From an uncultured Muribaculaceae bacterium (lineage in GTDB: Bacteria > Bacteroidota > Bacteroidia > Bacteroidales > Muribaculaceae), in assembly GCA_944320595.1 (NCBI GenBank), contig CALUIB010000009.1, forward strand, positions 1 through 64,000: a DNA stretch of 64,000 nucleotides, read 5' to 3'. The first letter of the stretch is position 1. Each line of letters opens with the position of its first letter. The notes under the pieces were generated by a model. It was not told the DNA's origin. It made no database searches and was given only the letters and a program-made list of their open reading frames with translations. The position numbers and the translations under genes are program-made. Shown here in pieces: positions 40,181-50,400 of the stretch.

Positions 40181-40582
40181 ACTTAGTTGCCGGTTCTTTC
40201 TAAAGATGCGTCAAGTTGTGGATAGCCGTACCGGGTTTCCATAGGAAAGAGTGCACTAATTCTTACGTGTTCGACCTCTCCGAGGCCGTTCGCGTAGAAA
40301 GTTCACCTGCCACGGGTTCGGCTCCCGTCGGTCGCCTCACGCCGTGGTTAAGCAAAGTTGGATGGCTCCGCCGCCCACGTCTGTATTTTGATATGCCCTC
40401 ATCAAGTTATATAGTATAACATTGTATTTTTTATCTATTTGCGCACATCTGTATTTGATTTTACGCTGTTTTTTCCCTAAAAGTGCGCTGTGGCTTGGCA
40501 AATTGCAAATCATACTCGCATGATTTGCAATTGTGCTCGTTTTGCGCTACCTTTGTTTAAAACTGCAAAGAAAGGCGTGTTT
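40181..40582. other. Gene-poor region with a GC-rich structured stretch
   Basis: This 402-base spacer has no credible gene. From about 40215 to 40385 it is unusually GC-rich, with several small dyads (for example ACGGG-TTCGGCT-CCCGT at 40315-40331). After 40400 it turns AT-rich up to the promoter at 40524-40555. The stretch could be an unrecognised structured RNA or a repeat copy; a tRNA reading was rejected. Confidence 0.4.
40524..40555 (+). promoter_or_regulatory. Promoter of the aspartic protease gene
   Basis: TTTG at 40524-40527, a 20-base spacer, TACCTTTG at 40548-40555; the ATG at 40583 follows after 27 bases. A strong consensus match. Confidence 0.65.
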
Positions 40583-41956
40583 ATGAATAAACTATTGATA
40601 TTGGTGTTGGTGGCTGTGTTGCCGTTGATGGCGGTGGCGCAGAGTGCCGATGAGAGGATAGGAAAGCTGATGAACGAAGGCCGATGGTTTGAATTGGAAC
40701 GGGAGATGCGTGACACTGCTGTTCGAAATTCGCTCCATCCGATGATTTGCGGCATGGCCGAGTCGCTTGTTTGCCATTACTTCAATCGCCCCGATTCGGC
40801 TGTGGCCGCGCTTGACAGGCTGCTTGGACAGTATCAGGCGCAAATGGGTGACAATACGCTCAGCATGGCCTACCTGCTTGGTGTGGACTTGTCTCGGAGC
40901 GGGCATTATGGTGCGGCGGCCGACTTGCTGCAAAGCCTTGTTGACCAAATGGTTGCACAGGGGGCAGGCGATTCCGATTTTGTGAAAGGTGTGCAGCCGT
41001 TGGTCGGGGTGTATAGGGAATATGACTCGATTGGCGGCATCTGTCGCCCGTTGCATCCGGTGAGGGAGTACCGCATACCTATGCTCGCCGATAACAGTAT
41101 GCACTCGGCGACAGGCGATACTGCGGCGCACAGCATAAGAGTGGCCGTGCAAATCAATGGTGTTGCCGACACGTGCATATTCGATACCGGTGCCGGTGTG
41201 AATGTGGTTCCCGATAAATTGGTCGGCAAGTTTGGTTTGCGCCCGTTGAATAGTTCCTACGTGATGCAGGGAATAGGGGTGCGGCAAGGGCAGATAATGG
41301 TTGCCGACACTTTGAGTATTGGTGGTATGAAGTGGGCAAATGTTCCGTTTGTGGTGGCAGATTATACCACCGGGCATCCCGAGGCCGACAAGGTTGCTGG
41401 TATGATGCCGTCGGTAATAGGGTTGCCGATAATGTTGTCGATGGGAGAGATGCAATTCGACTTCGACGGTGGTGAATTGGTGGTGCCAAAGGAAACGACA
41501 CCCAATCTGCTTGGTTCCTGCAACTTGATGCGTACCGATAGTGAGAACCTGCAAATCTTGGCCGAAGATGAGGATGGCAGTCCGCTATTGATGCACTTCG
41601 ACACTGGCACTTATTACACCGTGATGTCGCCCAAGTATTATAATGGCAACAAGGCTGCCGTGGAGGCCGCGGGGCAGATGGATTCGCTCCGCATGGCAGG
41701 AATGGGCGGCGTGTCGATAACCCACAGTTACCGTCTGCCTCGCAAGTGCTTTATGATAGGAGGTTCAGTGGTCTGCCTCGATTCGGTGACTGTGAATACC
41801 GGCATCAACAAGATGGGAAACAAAGTCCCTGCCCAAGCCTCCGACTTTGGCGGCACCAGTGGCACTGTCGGCCTCGACCTGCTTGAGCGTTTCAACCGCG
41901 TAATAGTGAACCTGCGCGAAATGTATATGAAATTAGAAATGAGAAAGGAATTTTAG
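40583..41956 (+). CDS. Exported retropepsin-like aspartic protease with two DTG motifs
   Basis: Protein of 457 residues from the ATG at 40583, which opens a signal peptide (MNKLLILVLVAVLPLMAVAQ); the upstream frame start precedes the promoter. Residues about 20-180 are helical, TPR-like. Two beta-rich units follow, each with a catalytic motif: DTGAGVNVVP (about D201) and DTGTYYTVMSP (about D340). Bacterial retropepsin-like proteins usually carry one DTG and dimerise; here both half-sites sit in one chain, as in pepsin. A secreted or periplasmic protease is expected; the substrate is unknown. It converges with mntP, overlapping it by 4 bases at the 3' ends. Confidence 0.8.
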   Translation: MNKLLILVLVAVLPLMAVAQSADERIGKLMNEGRWFELEREMRDTAVRNSLHPMICGMAESLVCHYFNRPDSAVAALDRLLGQYQAQMGDNTLSMAYLLGVDLSRSGHYGAAADLLQSLVDQMVAQGAGDSDFVKGVQPLVGVYREYDSIGGICRPLHPVREYRIPMLADNSMHSATGDTAAHSIRVAVQINGVADTCIFDTGAGVNVVPDKLVGKFGLRPLNSSYVMQGIGVRQGQIMVADTLSIGGMKWANVPFVVADYTTGHPEADKVAGMMPSVIGLPIMLSMGEMQFDFDGGELVVPKETTPNLLGSCNLMRTDSENLQILAEDEDGSPLLMHFDTGTYYTVMSPKYYNGNKAAVEAAGQMDSLRMAGMGGVSITHSYRLPRKCFMIGGSVVCLDSVTVNTGINKMGNKVPAQASDFGGTSGTVGLDLLERFNRVIVNLREMYMKLEMRKEF

Positions 41957-42534
41957 CTGAAGAAGAGGTGCTCGATTAGTATTTTTGTTCCTATGGCAAT
42001 CAGTATGATGCCGCCCCATAGTTCTGCTCGAAGTTTGCGAGCCAGGCCGTGGCCGAAGCATATACCGAACATGAGCCCTGCAAGCGACAGGACGAATGAC
42101 ACAAGCCCGATGATGCCTATCGGTGGTAGTATGGTGGAGAAACTGTATGTTCCCAAGAAGGCGAAAGAGATGCCCACGGCAAGTGCGTCGATGCTGGTTG
42201 CCACGGCCAGTGTCAGCAGCACCTTGAGGTTGGTGGGGTCGAACTCGTGACGGCACTCTTCGTCCTTGAACGACTCGCACACCATGCGCCCGCCCAAGAA
42301 GGCGAGGATGGCGAAAGCAATCCAGTGGTCCCAATCTTCTATGAGGTGGCTGAAGGAGCTGGCACCTATCCACCCCAGCAGAGGCATCAGTGCCTGGAAA
42401 AATCCGAATGCAAAAGCCATGCTGAGCATAGGACGCAGGCGGATGCGCTTCATGATGATGCCGCTGGCTATCGAGACGGCAAAGCAGTCCATGGCCAGCC
42501 CAATGGCAAGTAGCCAAATGTCTAAATTGGTCAT
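41953..42534 (-). CDS. mntP: Manganese efflux pump MntP
   Basis: Protein of 193 residues with six membrane helices and two DUF204 repeats. Conserved acidic residues: Asp in AIGLAMDCFAVSIASG and Asp in ATSIDALAVGIS, which are essential in E. coli MntP. It exports Mn(II). It has its own promoter on the minus strand. No recognisable yybP-ykoY riboswitch occurs in the leader of about 85 bases. Confidence 0.92.
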   Translation of the reverse strand: MTNLDIWLLAIGLAMDCFAVSIASGIIMKRIRLRPMLSMAFAFGFFQALMPLLGWIGASSFSHLIEDWDHWIAFAILAFLGGRMVCESFKDEECRHEFDPTNLKVLLTLAVATSIDALAVGISFAFLGTYSFSTILPPIGIIGLVSFVLSLAGLMFGICFGHGLARKLRAELWGGIILIAIGTKILIEHLFFS

Positions 42535-42628
42535 TTCGTTATAATCTGATGGTTATGCGTAAACTCGGTGTAGCTCTGAAATAGCATTCCGTATTACCAT
42601 AGTAGGTACACTCAATACAAGTGAGCGG

Positions 42629-42659
42629 CAAAAGTAGCCAAATCCCACATATTATGCAA
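42629..42659 (-). promoter_or_regulatory. Promoter of mntP
   Basis: On the minus strand: TTG (42659-42657), 20-base spacer, TACTTTTG (42636-42629). This leaves a leader of about 85 bases before the ATG at 42534. Confidence 0.55.
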
Positions 42660-42770
42660 GAGCGCCTTTGAAATTCTATGAATCGAGCTGCGGCATTTTC
42701 ATTTTTTCTACTGCTTTTTTGCGTTTTTCCAGCATTTATTCCTATTTTCACGGCGTTTTAATTATAGACA

Positions 42771-44276
42771 ATGATTTTACGACATTTTTTTGCAACAATA
42801 ATACTGGCCGCTTGCACTGTGCTTGCCACTATGGCCACGCCGCCAAAGCGCGAATTCCGCGGGGCGTGGCTCAACACTATTTACCAGGAGCAATATTCGC
42901 AGCAATCGACGCTCGACAACCAGGTGTACCTGTGCCTGCTGCTCGACAAGTTGCGCCAGGCAGGGTGCAATGCGGTGATATTCCAGGTGCGCCCGCAGTC
43001 GGACGCATTCTACCGTTCCGACATAGAACCGTGGAGCAAGCACCTTACCGGCAAGGCAGGGAAAGCCCCAAGTCCCGAATGGGACCCACTGCAATTCATG
43101 GTGGAGCAGGCTCATGCACGCGGCATGGAACTACACGCATGGCTCAACCCTTACCGCGTGACGCTTTCGGCCAAGGAAACGCCGCCACGTGGGCATATCT
43201 ACCACAGCCACCCCGAGCGGTTTGTGAAATATGCAGGCAAGATATATTTCGACCCGGCTTATAAGGAGAACCGCGATTACATAACCCGGATAGTGAAGGA
43301 CATAGTGGAGCGGTATGACATCGATGCCATACATTTGGATGACTATTTTTATCCTTATCCCGTGGGCGGACGGCAATTCCCCGACAACGCATCTTACCGC
43401 AAAATGGGGAAAGGCATGAATCGGGGTGACTGGCGGAGGCAAAACGTGAACCTGCTCATTGAGCAGCTGCATCGTGCCATAACCGACACAAAGCCCTGGG
43501 TGCGGTTTGGCATAAGCCCCTTCGGGATATGGCGCAACAAAAAATCTGACCCCGACGGCAGCGACACCAACGGGTTGCAGAACTATGATGACCTGTATGC
43601 CGACGTGACACTTTGGACTCGCCGCGGATGGGTCGATTACCTTATACCGCAGCTATATTGGGAGCTTGAACACAAGGCGGCCTCCGTGCTAACCCTGTCG
43701 CAATGGTGGAACGACCATGCCAACGACCGCCACGTATATTTGGGGCAGTCGGTGAAAGTGACAATGGACAAGCCCGACATCGGCGGCTCTAAGGATAAGA
43801 ACCAACTGGCTCACAAAATCTGCCTGTCGCGCCAGTTGCCTCATGTGCAGGGAAATTGCTGGTGGCCTGGCTACCTTGTCACCGACAATTACAAAGGCAT
43901 TGCCGACCTGCTGGCTGGGCGATACCAATCGACGGTAGCCCTTGTACCTGCATATACGTGGATTGATGACACGCCCCCAGGCGAGGTGCGGCAATTGCAG
44001 GCCGAATGTGACAAAACCGCTGGTACCGCCACGCTGCACTGGAAGGCCCCGCACAGCCATGGCGATGAAATGCAGCAGGCAAGGGCATACGTGGTGTATC
44101 GTTTCGGTCACGGAGAAAACATCGACATAAGCAATCCCGAGGCCATACGGGCCGTTACATACGAGCCTCATTACTCCGAGGCTATCGACAAGGGTAAATA
44201 TACATACATGGTGACGGTGCTCGACCGTGCCAACAACGAAAGCCCCCGTGGCGAAAAAGTAACAGTGAAATATTGA
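42771..44276 (+). CDS. GHL10 (DUF187) glycoside hydrolase-like protein
   Basis: Protein of 501 residues with a signal peptide (to about TVLATMA), then a TIM barrel of the GHL10/DUF187 family: KREFRGAWLNTIYQ, NAVIFQVRPQSDAFY, DAIHLDDYFYPYP and GISPFGIWRN. A fibronectin-III-like domain ends the protein (about 405-500). Members of this family are proposed to act on cell-wall glycans (YngK/DigH type in E. coli cleaves denuded peptidoglycan). The acidic residues of HLDDYFYP fit that role. The next gene follows after 7 bases. Confidence 0.88.
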   Translation: MILRHFFATIILAACTVLATMATPPKREFRGAWLNTIYQEQYSQQSTLDNQVYLCLLLDKLRQAGCNAVIFQVRPQSDAFYRSDIEPWSKHLTGKAGKAPSPEWDPLQFMVEQAHARGMELHAWLNPYRVTLSAKETPPRGHIYHSHPERFVKYAGKIYFDPAYKENRDYITRIVKDIVERYDIDAIHLDDYFYPYPVGGRQFPDNASYRKMGKGMNRGDWRRQNVNLLIEQLHRAITDTKPWVRFGISPFGIWRNKKSDPDGSDTNGLQNYDDLYADVTLWTRRGWVDYLIPQLYWELEHKAASVLTLSQWWNDHANDRHVYLGQSVKVTMDKPDIGGSKDKNQLAHKICLSRQLPHVQGNCWWPGYLVTDNYKGIADLLAGRYQSTVALVPAYTWIDDTPPGEVRQLQAECDKTAGTATLHWKAPHSHGDEMQQARAYVVYRFGHGENIDISNPEAIRAVTYEPHYSEAIDKGKYTYMVTVLDRANNESPRGEKVTVKY

Positions 44277-44283
44277 AGTAAAA

Positions 44284-44949
44284 ATGAAAAAGCGCAAACA
44301 CACAGCAGCCATTGCAGTCATTGCAGCAATTACCGCCATAGTGGCGGCAATTGTCGTATATGGGTTCATGCACGATACCATCGACGACCATGCGTGGGAA
44401 AGTCGCAATATTACGCCGAAAATAGTAATCGACACCATAACGCCTGGCACCATAATCGACAGCACCGGCATCCGGGGCATGGCACTGATAGGCGAAGAAA
44501 CTGCAATGGCCGTGAGGCGGCTTTCGGCCACATTCGATATTGACAGCATTGTTACTGGTGACAGCCCCGCAGCCGTCAATTACACGCTCAGCCGCAACAG
44601 CACGGTTGAAATCATTTTGCAAAACAGCTACCTTGGCCGCATCAGTGCAATATTCATTCTTGGCGGAGACTATTTCACCGATTGCGGCATCGGTGTAGGC
44701 TCCACATTCGCATCGGTGCTTGCCGCATATCCCCATGCCGAAATGCGCCTTGGCGAGGCCGAAGATGGCATGAACGGCAGCAGTGAGCTGTGCAAGGCCG
44801 CTCCCGGGATGCTGTTCCTGAAATGGCTTGGCGAAGATGCCACGCCACAATTAGCCAGCTACCGCAACGACGGCACAATGGAATCGCTTTCCCACGGCTA
44901 TGGCTCGTGCCTCGTAGATGAAATCATCATCACCCCAGCCATTTGGTAG
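44284..44949 (+). CDS. Membrane-anchored protein of unknown function
   Basis: Protein of 221 residues: short basic N-terminus, one membrane helix (about 10-30), then an exported domain rich in beta strands. A GIRGMALIGEETAMAVRRL segment and GVGSTFASVLAAYP loosely recall DUF1131-like envelope proteins, but I do not claim the family. Probably co-transcribed with the GHL10 gene 7 bases upstream, so a cell-envelope role is likely. Confidence 0.6.
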   Translation: MKKRKHTAAIAVIAAITAIVAAIVVYGFMHDTIDDHAWESRNITPKIVIDTITPGTIIDSTGIRGMALIGEETAMAVRRLSATFDIDSIVTGDSPAAVNYTLSRNSTVEIILQNSYLGRISAIFILGGDYFTDCGIGVGSTFASVLAAYPHAEMRLGEAEDGMNGSSELCKAAPGMLFLKWLGEDATPQLASYRNDGTMESLSHGYGSCLVDEIIITPAIW

Positions 44950-44959
44950 AAATTGCCAA

Positions 44960-47461
44960 TCACAACCTCAAGAACCGGCCTGTGATGCTTGTCTTGTTGG
45001 CGGCTACCTGTTCGGGCGTACCTTCGGCCACTATCATTCCACCATCCTCACCGCCACCAGGGCCAAGGTCGATAACATAGTCGCTGTTTGCTATAACGTC
45101 GAGGTCGTGTTCAATGATGATAACGGTGGCGCCAAGGTCGAGCAATTGCTGAAACACCTTGATAAGCGTCTGCGTGTCGAGTGGGTGCAGGCCTATGGTA
45201 GGCTCATCGAATACAAACACGCTGTCGTCTTGCCGCATACCCATTTCAGAGGCCAGTTTCAACCTTTGAGCCTCGCCTCCCGACAGGCTTGTGGTAGCTT
45301 CGCCCAATGTTATATACCCCAGTCCTATGCGGTTCAGGGATTCAAGGCGCGACTTCAGTGAGCCATAGCGCGACAATGCCTTCTCGGCATCAGCAACATC
45401 CATCTTCATCAAGTCGGGCAACGAATGACTATGCCCGTTGGCGGCCTCGTAACGGAACTCCTCGCAACGCTGCGCATAACGCGAGCCGTGGCACTCGGGG
45501 CACGGAATATCTACGTCGGGCAAAAACTGCACATCGAGGCTTACTGTGCCAGTTCCGTCGCACACGGGGCAACGCAACGACCCGGTATTGTAAGAAAAAT
45601 CCCCGGCTTTAACCGATGCAGCTTTTGCGGCCGAAGTCCGGGCAAACATCTTGCGCAGGTCGTCGTGCACATTGGCGTATGTGGCCACGGTGGAACGCAC
45701 ATTTGCCCCGATAGGTGTAGAGTCGATAAGTTTCACATTCTTTATCCCGTTGGCCGAAATGCTTTTCACGTGTAGCGGCAACTTGTCGCCATGCACCATG
45801 GCTTGCAATGCAGGCACAAGGCTTTCGAGGATGGTGGTGGTTTTCCCCGACCCCGAAACGCCGGTTATGGCAACCATTCGGCCTTTGGGAATACGCACAT
45901 CGAGTGGACGCACCGTGTGGATTTGCCCGGTGTGCATCTCTATTACCCCTTTTTCAAACATATCTTCTGCACTTGCGCGGTGGCGTATGATTTCAGACTT
46001 GCCGGCGGCAAGGAACGGGCCTATAAGCGACCTGTCGTCATGCTCGATTTGCTCTATTGTACCTTGCGCAATGATTTCGCCACCCTTTGCCCCCGCCTCA
46101 GGCCCCAATTCAATCAACCAATCTGAATTGCGCAAAATTTGAGTGTCGTGGTCAACAAGCAGGACTGAATTGCCGTCATCGGTGAGGTCGTTCATTACGC
46201 CCACAAGGCCGACAATATTGGCAGGATGCAAGCCTATCGATGGTTCGTCGAGTACGTATATGACACCCGTCGTGCGGTTTCTCACGCAACGGGCCAATTG
46301 CATTCGTTGGCGTTCTCCCGTCGATAATGTGGAACCTGCACGGTCGAGGCTAAGGTATGACAATCCCAATTCAAGCAGTCGGCGCGATGTGTCGAAATAT
46401 GATTGGCAGATGCTTTCGCACATAGGGCGCATTTCCTCGGGAAGCCAGGCCGGAATACCCTTCACCCACTCGTCGAGCTGGCTCAATGTCATCTCGCAGG
46501 CCTGAGCCAAATTAATACCACAAATCATGGGGGCAAGGGCAGCATCACTAAGCCGTGCGCCATGGCAGTCGGGGCACACGTCTTGTTTCAAAAATTTCTC
46601 CACGCGTTTCATTCCCTTGTCATCTTTCACTTTTGCCAAGGCGTTCTCTACCGTATATGTTGCATTGTAATAGGTAAAGTCCATTTCGGCCGAAACCTCC
46701 GACGACTTGCTCTTGTATATGATGTGTTTCTTTACGGCAGGCCCGTTATACACTATGTCTTTTTCCTCGGGTGTCAAGTCTTTGAATGGCACATTGGTTC
46801 TCACGCCCATTGCACGGCACACTTCGGTCATCAGTGTCCACATCAGCGAGTTCCATGGTGCCACGGCACCTTCGTCAATCGTCAGATTCTCATCGGGAAC
46901 GAGTGTGGATTTGTCAACTGTCATAACAGTTCCTATGCCGCCACACTTCTTGCATGCACCGCCGCTGTTGAACGACAAATCCTCGGCCGACGGGGCGTAA
47001 AAGTGTGTTCCACATTCCTCGCATACAATTTCCCTGCCTGCAGCTACATCGAGCGTGGGTTTGCAATAATGCCCATTGGGGCATCGATGGCTTGCGAGGC
47101 GAGAAAACATGAGGCGCAGGCTGTTGAGCAACTCGGTGCTGGTGCCGAAAGTGCTGCGTATGCCGGGAACGCCCGGACGTTGGCGCAAAGCTATTGCCGC
47201 AGGCACATAAAGGATATTATCCACTTCAGCCTTAGGGGCTTGTGATATGCGTCGGCGTGTATAGGTTGATAATGCTTCGAGGTAACGCCGCGACCCCTCG
47301 GCATAGACTACGCCAAGCGCCAAAGAGGATTTGCCCGAACCAGACACACCGGCAATGCCAACAATCTTGTTGAGTGGTATGTCCACATCTATGCCTTTCA
47401 AGTTATGAACACGTGCACCCCTTATCAATATCTTGTCTCGTTCCATAGTTACTTTCGTCAT
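44960..47461 (-). CDS. UvrA2-like excinuclease ABC ATPase
   Basis: Protein of 833 residues; an ATG five codons in (MERDKILIRGARVHNLKGID) is an equally good start. Two ABC domains with Walker A GVSGSGKS (N-terminal) and GVSGSGKTTT (C-terminal), LSGGEAQRLKLA signature and Cys4 zinc modules (CEECGTHF...CKKCGG; CPVCDGTG...CPECHG). Housekeeping UvrA is about 940 residues. Here the region after LRLMFSRLASHRC goes straight into the zinc module, lacking the UvrB-binding insert. This marks the UvrA2 class, linked to drug tolerance or DNA-protein lesions in other bacteria. Follows the AsmA-like gene by 10 bases. Confidence 0.85.
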   Translation of the reverse strand: MTKVTMERDKILIRGARVHNLKGIDVDIPLNKIVGIAGVSGSGKSSLALGVVYAEGSRRYLEALSTYTRRRISQAPKAEVDNILYVPAAIALRQRPGVPGIRSTFGTSTELLNSLRLMFSRLASHRCPNGHYCKPTLDVAAGREIVCEECGTHFYAPSAEDLSFNSGGACKKCGGIGTVMTVDKSTLVPDENLTIDEGAVAPWNSLMWTLMTEVCRAMGVRTNVPFKDLTPEEKDIVYNGPAVKKHIIYKSKSSEVSAEMDFTYYNATYTVENALAKVKDDKGMKRVEKFLKQDVCPDCHGARLSDAALAPMICGINLAQACEMTLSQLDEWVKGIPAWLPEEMRPMCESICQSYFDTSRRLLELGLSYLSLDRAGSTLSTGERQRMQLARCVRNRTTGVIYVLDEPSIGLHPANIVGLVGVMNDLTDDGNSVLLVDHDTQILRNSDWLIELGPEAGAKGGEIIAQGTIEQIEHDDRSLIGPFLAAGKSEIIRHRASAEDMFEKGVIEMHTGQIHTVRPLDVRIPKGRMVAITGVSGSGKTTTILESLVPALQAMVHGDKLPLHVKSISANGIKNVKLIDSTPIGANVRSTVATYANVHDDLRKMFARTSAAKAASVKAGDFSYNTGSLRCPVCDGTGTVSLDVQFLPDVDIPCPECHGSRYAQRCEEFRYEAANGHSHSLPDLMKMDVADAEKALSRYGSLKSRLESLNRIGLGYITLGEATTSLSGGEAQRLKLASEMGMRQDDSVFVFDEPTIGLHPLDTQTLIKVFQQLLDLGATVIIIEHDLDVIANSDYVIDLGPGGGEDGGMIVAEGTPEQVAANKTSITGRFLRL

Positions 47462-47471
47462 TTATCGATAA

Positions 47472-50400
47472 TCATGTACGGGCAGGCTTGAGATGGCCGA
47501 TGGCATCGGGCTTTATGGCTTGCTGGCGATTCTGTAAGGCTGCTTGCGGTTTATCCTTGTCGCTGCTGCCGCCCTCTTCGGTTTTGCCCGGCACTGCTGT
47601 ATCCGGAGTGGCAGTGGTGTCGGGACGCTCTATCAAGCCTTGTTGCATCATTTGCAGGCTGTCGGCTGCCGTTAGATTGTCATCTTCGGCATCTTCCACC
47701 ATGCGCCGCATATTTGGGCGTCGGTTGCCTATGTTCAAGTTGGAACGCAAGGCCGCGTTGGCTCCGCGGTGCAAGGCCGCATTTATCTGCTCACGCAAGT
47801 TGATGCGCGTGGTGTCCACTATTTCCACCATCTCGGCTCGCAGGTCGTCTTCCTTGTACTTCGCCCCGCCGAAACGGAAGTGCATATCATCGGGATTGCC
47901 ATAGATGTTTATGCCAAACTTGAATGGTATGGGCGACTTCAGCACCGAAATATGGTAGCGGAAATTCAAGTCGAGGTCGTTATACCCAAGCACACCAAGG
48001 CGGTATCGGTCAACATTGAACATGAACGGGAACAGCATCATTTGTGAATTTTCCACAAGCAGCTCCACGGTCATTTGGTCAATCATGTTGCGTTCGCGGT
48101 TTTTGAAACGAAGCATCTTGGCAATCTTCTTGAACGTCTCGGCATCCATGAACACAAGGCTGTCGCCATGCAGTTTCACGGCTGCGCGTAGCGACGGAAT
48201 ATCGATGTTCATTACCGAGTCGAGATTGGCCGTTGTGGCTATTTCGGCATCGATGATGCCGTCAACCGACTGCAACAGAGGCATTACCGAGTCGATGGCC
48301 GGAATCATGCCGAGCAGTTTCCCCACGCGTATCTTGTCAAGTCCCAGGTCCATGCCAAACTTTATATTGTGGCGGTCGGTGGAGGCATACATGGCATTGA
48401 ACTCTGCCGATCCAACGTCGGTGCTTGCCCTGAGATTGTTTAGGTTTATTACACCGTCGTGTACAAACAGGTTGCCGTCGAACTTGTCGAAATTCATGTC
48501 GGCAAATGTGATATTATTGCTGCGCAAGGCCACTTTGGCCTCGATATTGCGCGGAACGACGAATGCGGCCATCACACTGTCGCTGCCCGACTCGTGTGTA
48601 GCCTCCATTTGCTGTTGCATTTGGTCGATGTCGGTTATGGTGCTGTCGATGCTGTTAAGCCCGGTGGCATCGGCCGAATAGGTGAGCCCGTCGGCTGCGG
48701 CACCCACAAGCTGGTTTACGTCGATTGAGTCGGCATGTACTATCAAAGCGAGGTCGAGCGGACGGCGAGTGCGCCCCATCATGGTAGAGCGTATATTCTT
48801 CAGCTTTCCCTTCACATTGAAGTAGCTCTTGCCCACACGGTAATTGAAACTCTGCACTGTGAGGCTGTCGGCGTTGAATTTCACGTCCACATCGGTTATG
48901 CGGTTGCGCAAGGGGAAGTATGGGGTGTACATGGCACCCGTGTTGCTGCGTATGCGGCCATGCAATTGCCAACGGGCAAGCAACCGTGCAAACCCGCTGT
49001 CAACCGACATATCCATCACCTCGGTATCATCGAGTGCTGCTGTTTGCTGCCTGTGCGCACGCCTTGCGGCGATAGTGGCGCGGCGGCTGCGCTGCATTTG
49101 CCGCACCACGGCAAGCAGCGAGTCGTTGCTCCAGTCGGGGTGCTGCGCCCTCAATGTATCGACAAGGGTGCGCATACGGTTCATGCGCCGCCAGTTCACA
49201 CGGCGGTTGGCCACAAGGTCGATTTTGCTGTCTTTTAGATATACGAATTGTGAATTGTCGCGATAGAAAAGCGTATCGAGCCCGAAACCAAGGTAAAACA
49301 CGGGCATGCGTTTCATGCCGCGGAAACGTGACACGCTGCCGCTGCACGACACGCCGCGCGAGGCAAGGAATGTGCCGTCGGATTGACGCATACGCACACG
49401 CCGCGCCGACACGTTGAATCCCATAGGCACCACTTGCGTGGAATCCTGGCTTGCCTTCCAGGCACCCACTGCTCCGGCCCCTACGTGTACTCCGGCAAGC
49501 GACAGGTTAAGCCCAGGCATGAGCGCACGGAGCGTGTCGATGCCAGCTGACACGCGCAGCAAGTCTTCGCCGGTGGTTGAATCGCGGCGCATATACGTCT
49601 GCTGGTTGCCAAATGTCAAATTTGCATAATTGGCTCGCACACTCATTGTGTCGAGCGCATTGTCGTATGCCAAGTTACGCACTTCCACGTTGCCGGTCAG
49701 TTTCACCTTGTGGAAATTCTCCTTGTTCAAGTCGCTCATTTTCATATCGACTGTGGCATTGGCATCGGCCTCGCCCGTTATCGAGAAATTGAGTGGCACA
49801 TTGGTCATTCCGGCTATTATGCCCAGGTCGGTGTAACCATTGAGTGCGGCGGTCACATGAGGGTCGGCAAAAAGATTGGTTGCCTTCCCCGAAAGCTGCA
49901 ACTTAATGGCCACACCGTTAAGTATCAAGTTATTGAGCGTTACCACGCTCGCATTTGGCTTATTGCCGTAGAGTTCCATTTGTGCATCAAGCGCAAGGCG
50001 GTCGATGCGTCCGCGTCCACCTATCATCTGCCAGTAAGAATCGGGTATCACAAGCCGTGCCGACATCGACGGCAACCGGCCTGCCGTAAGCACGTATGGC
50101 TCGTTGAGCTTGACATCGACCGAGGCCATTAGATTGCTGCGCACACGGTTGAACATACGCCTGTACTTTACAGGCAATTGTGGCAGTACCGACGCAAATT
50201 GCACCGAATCGACTTTCAAAGCGAAGTCGCCAAGCACAGGGTCGCCCTCCTCTGCAAGCAGCGTCATGCGCCCTTCTATGGGTATGTCGAGCAGCCGAGC
50301 CTTCAATTTGGGTATTGAGATGTCCATCATTTTGCGGTAATTCCATTCTAATGCCGCATTTACGTCAAACGGGAAATCGGCCACAATCGTTTCTCCACCC

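Noticed and set aside
40300-40350. tRNA-like T-arm (ACGGG-TTCGGCT-CCCGT)
   Set aside because: No matching acceptor stem, D-arm or anticodon arm is found at the required distances on either strand.
42535-42622. Manganese (yybP-ykoY) riboswitch in the mntP leader
   Set aside because: The conserved internal-loop sequences of that riboswitch are not recognisable; only a promoter is supported.
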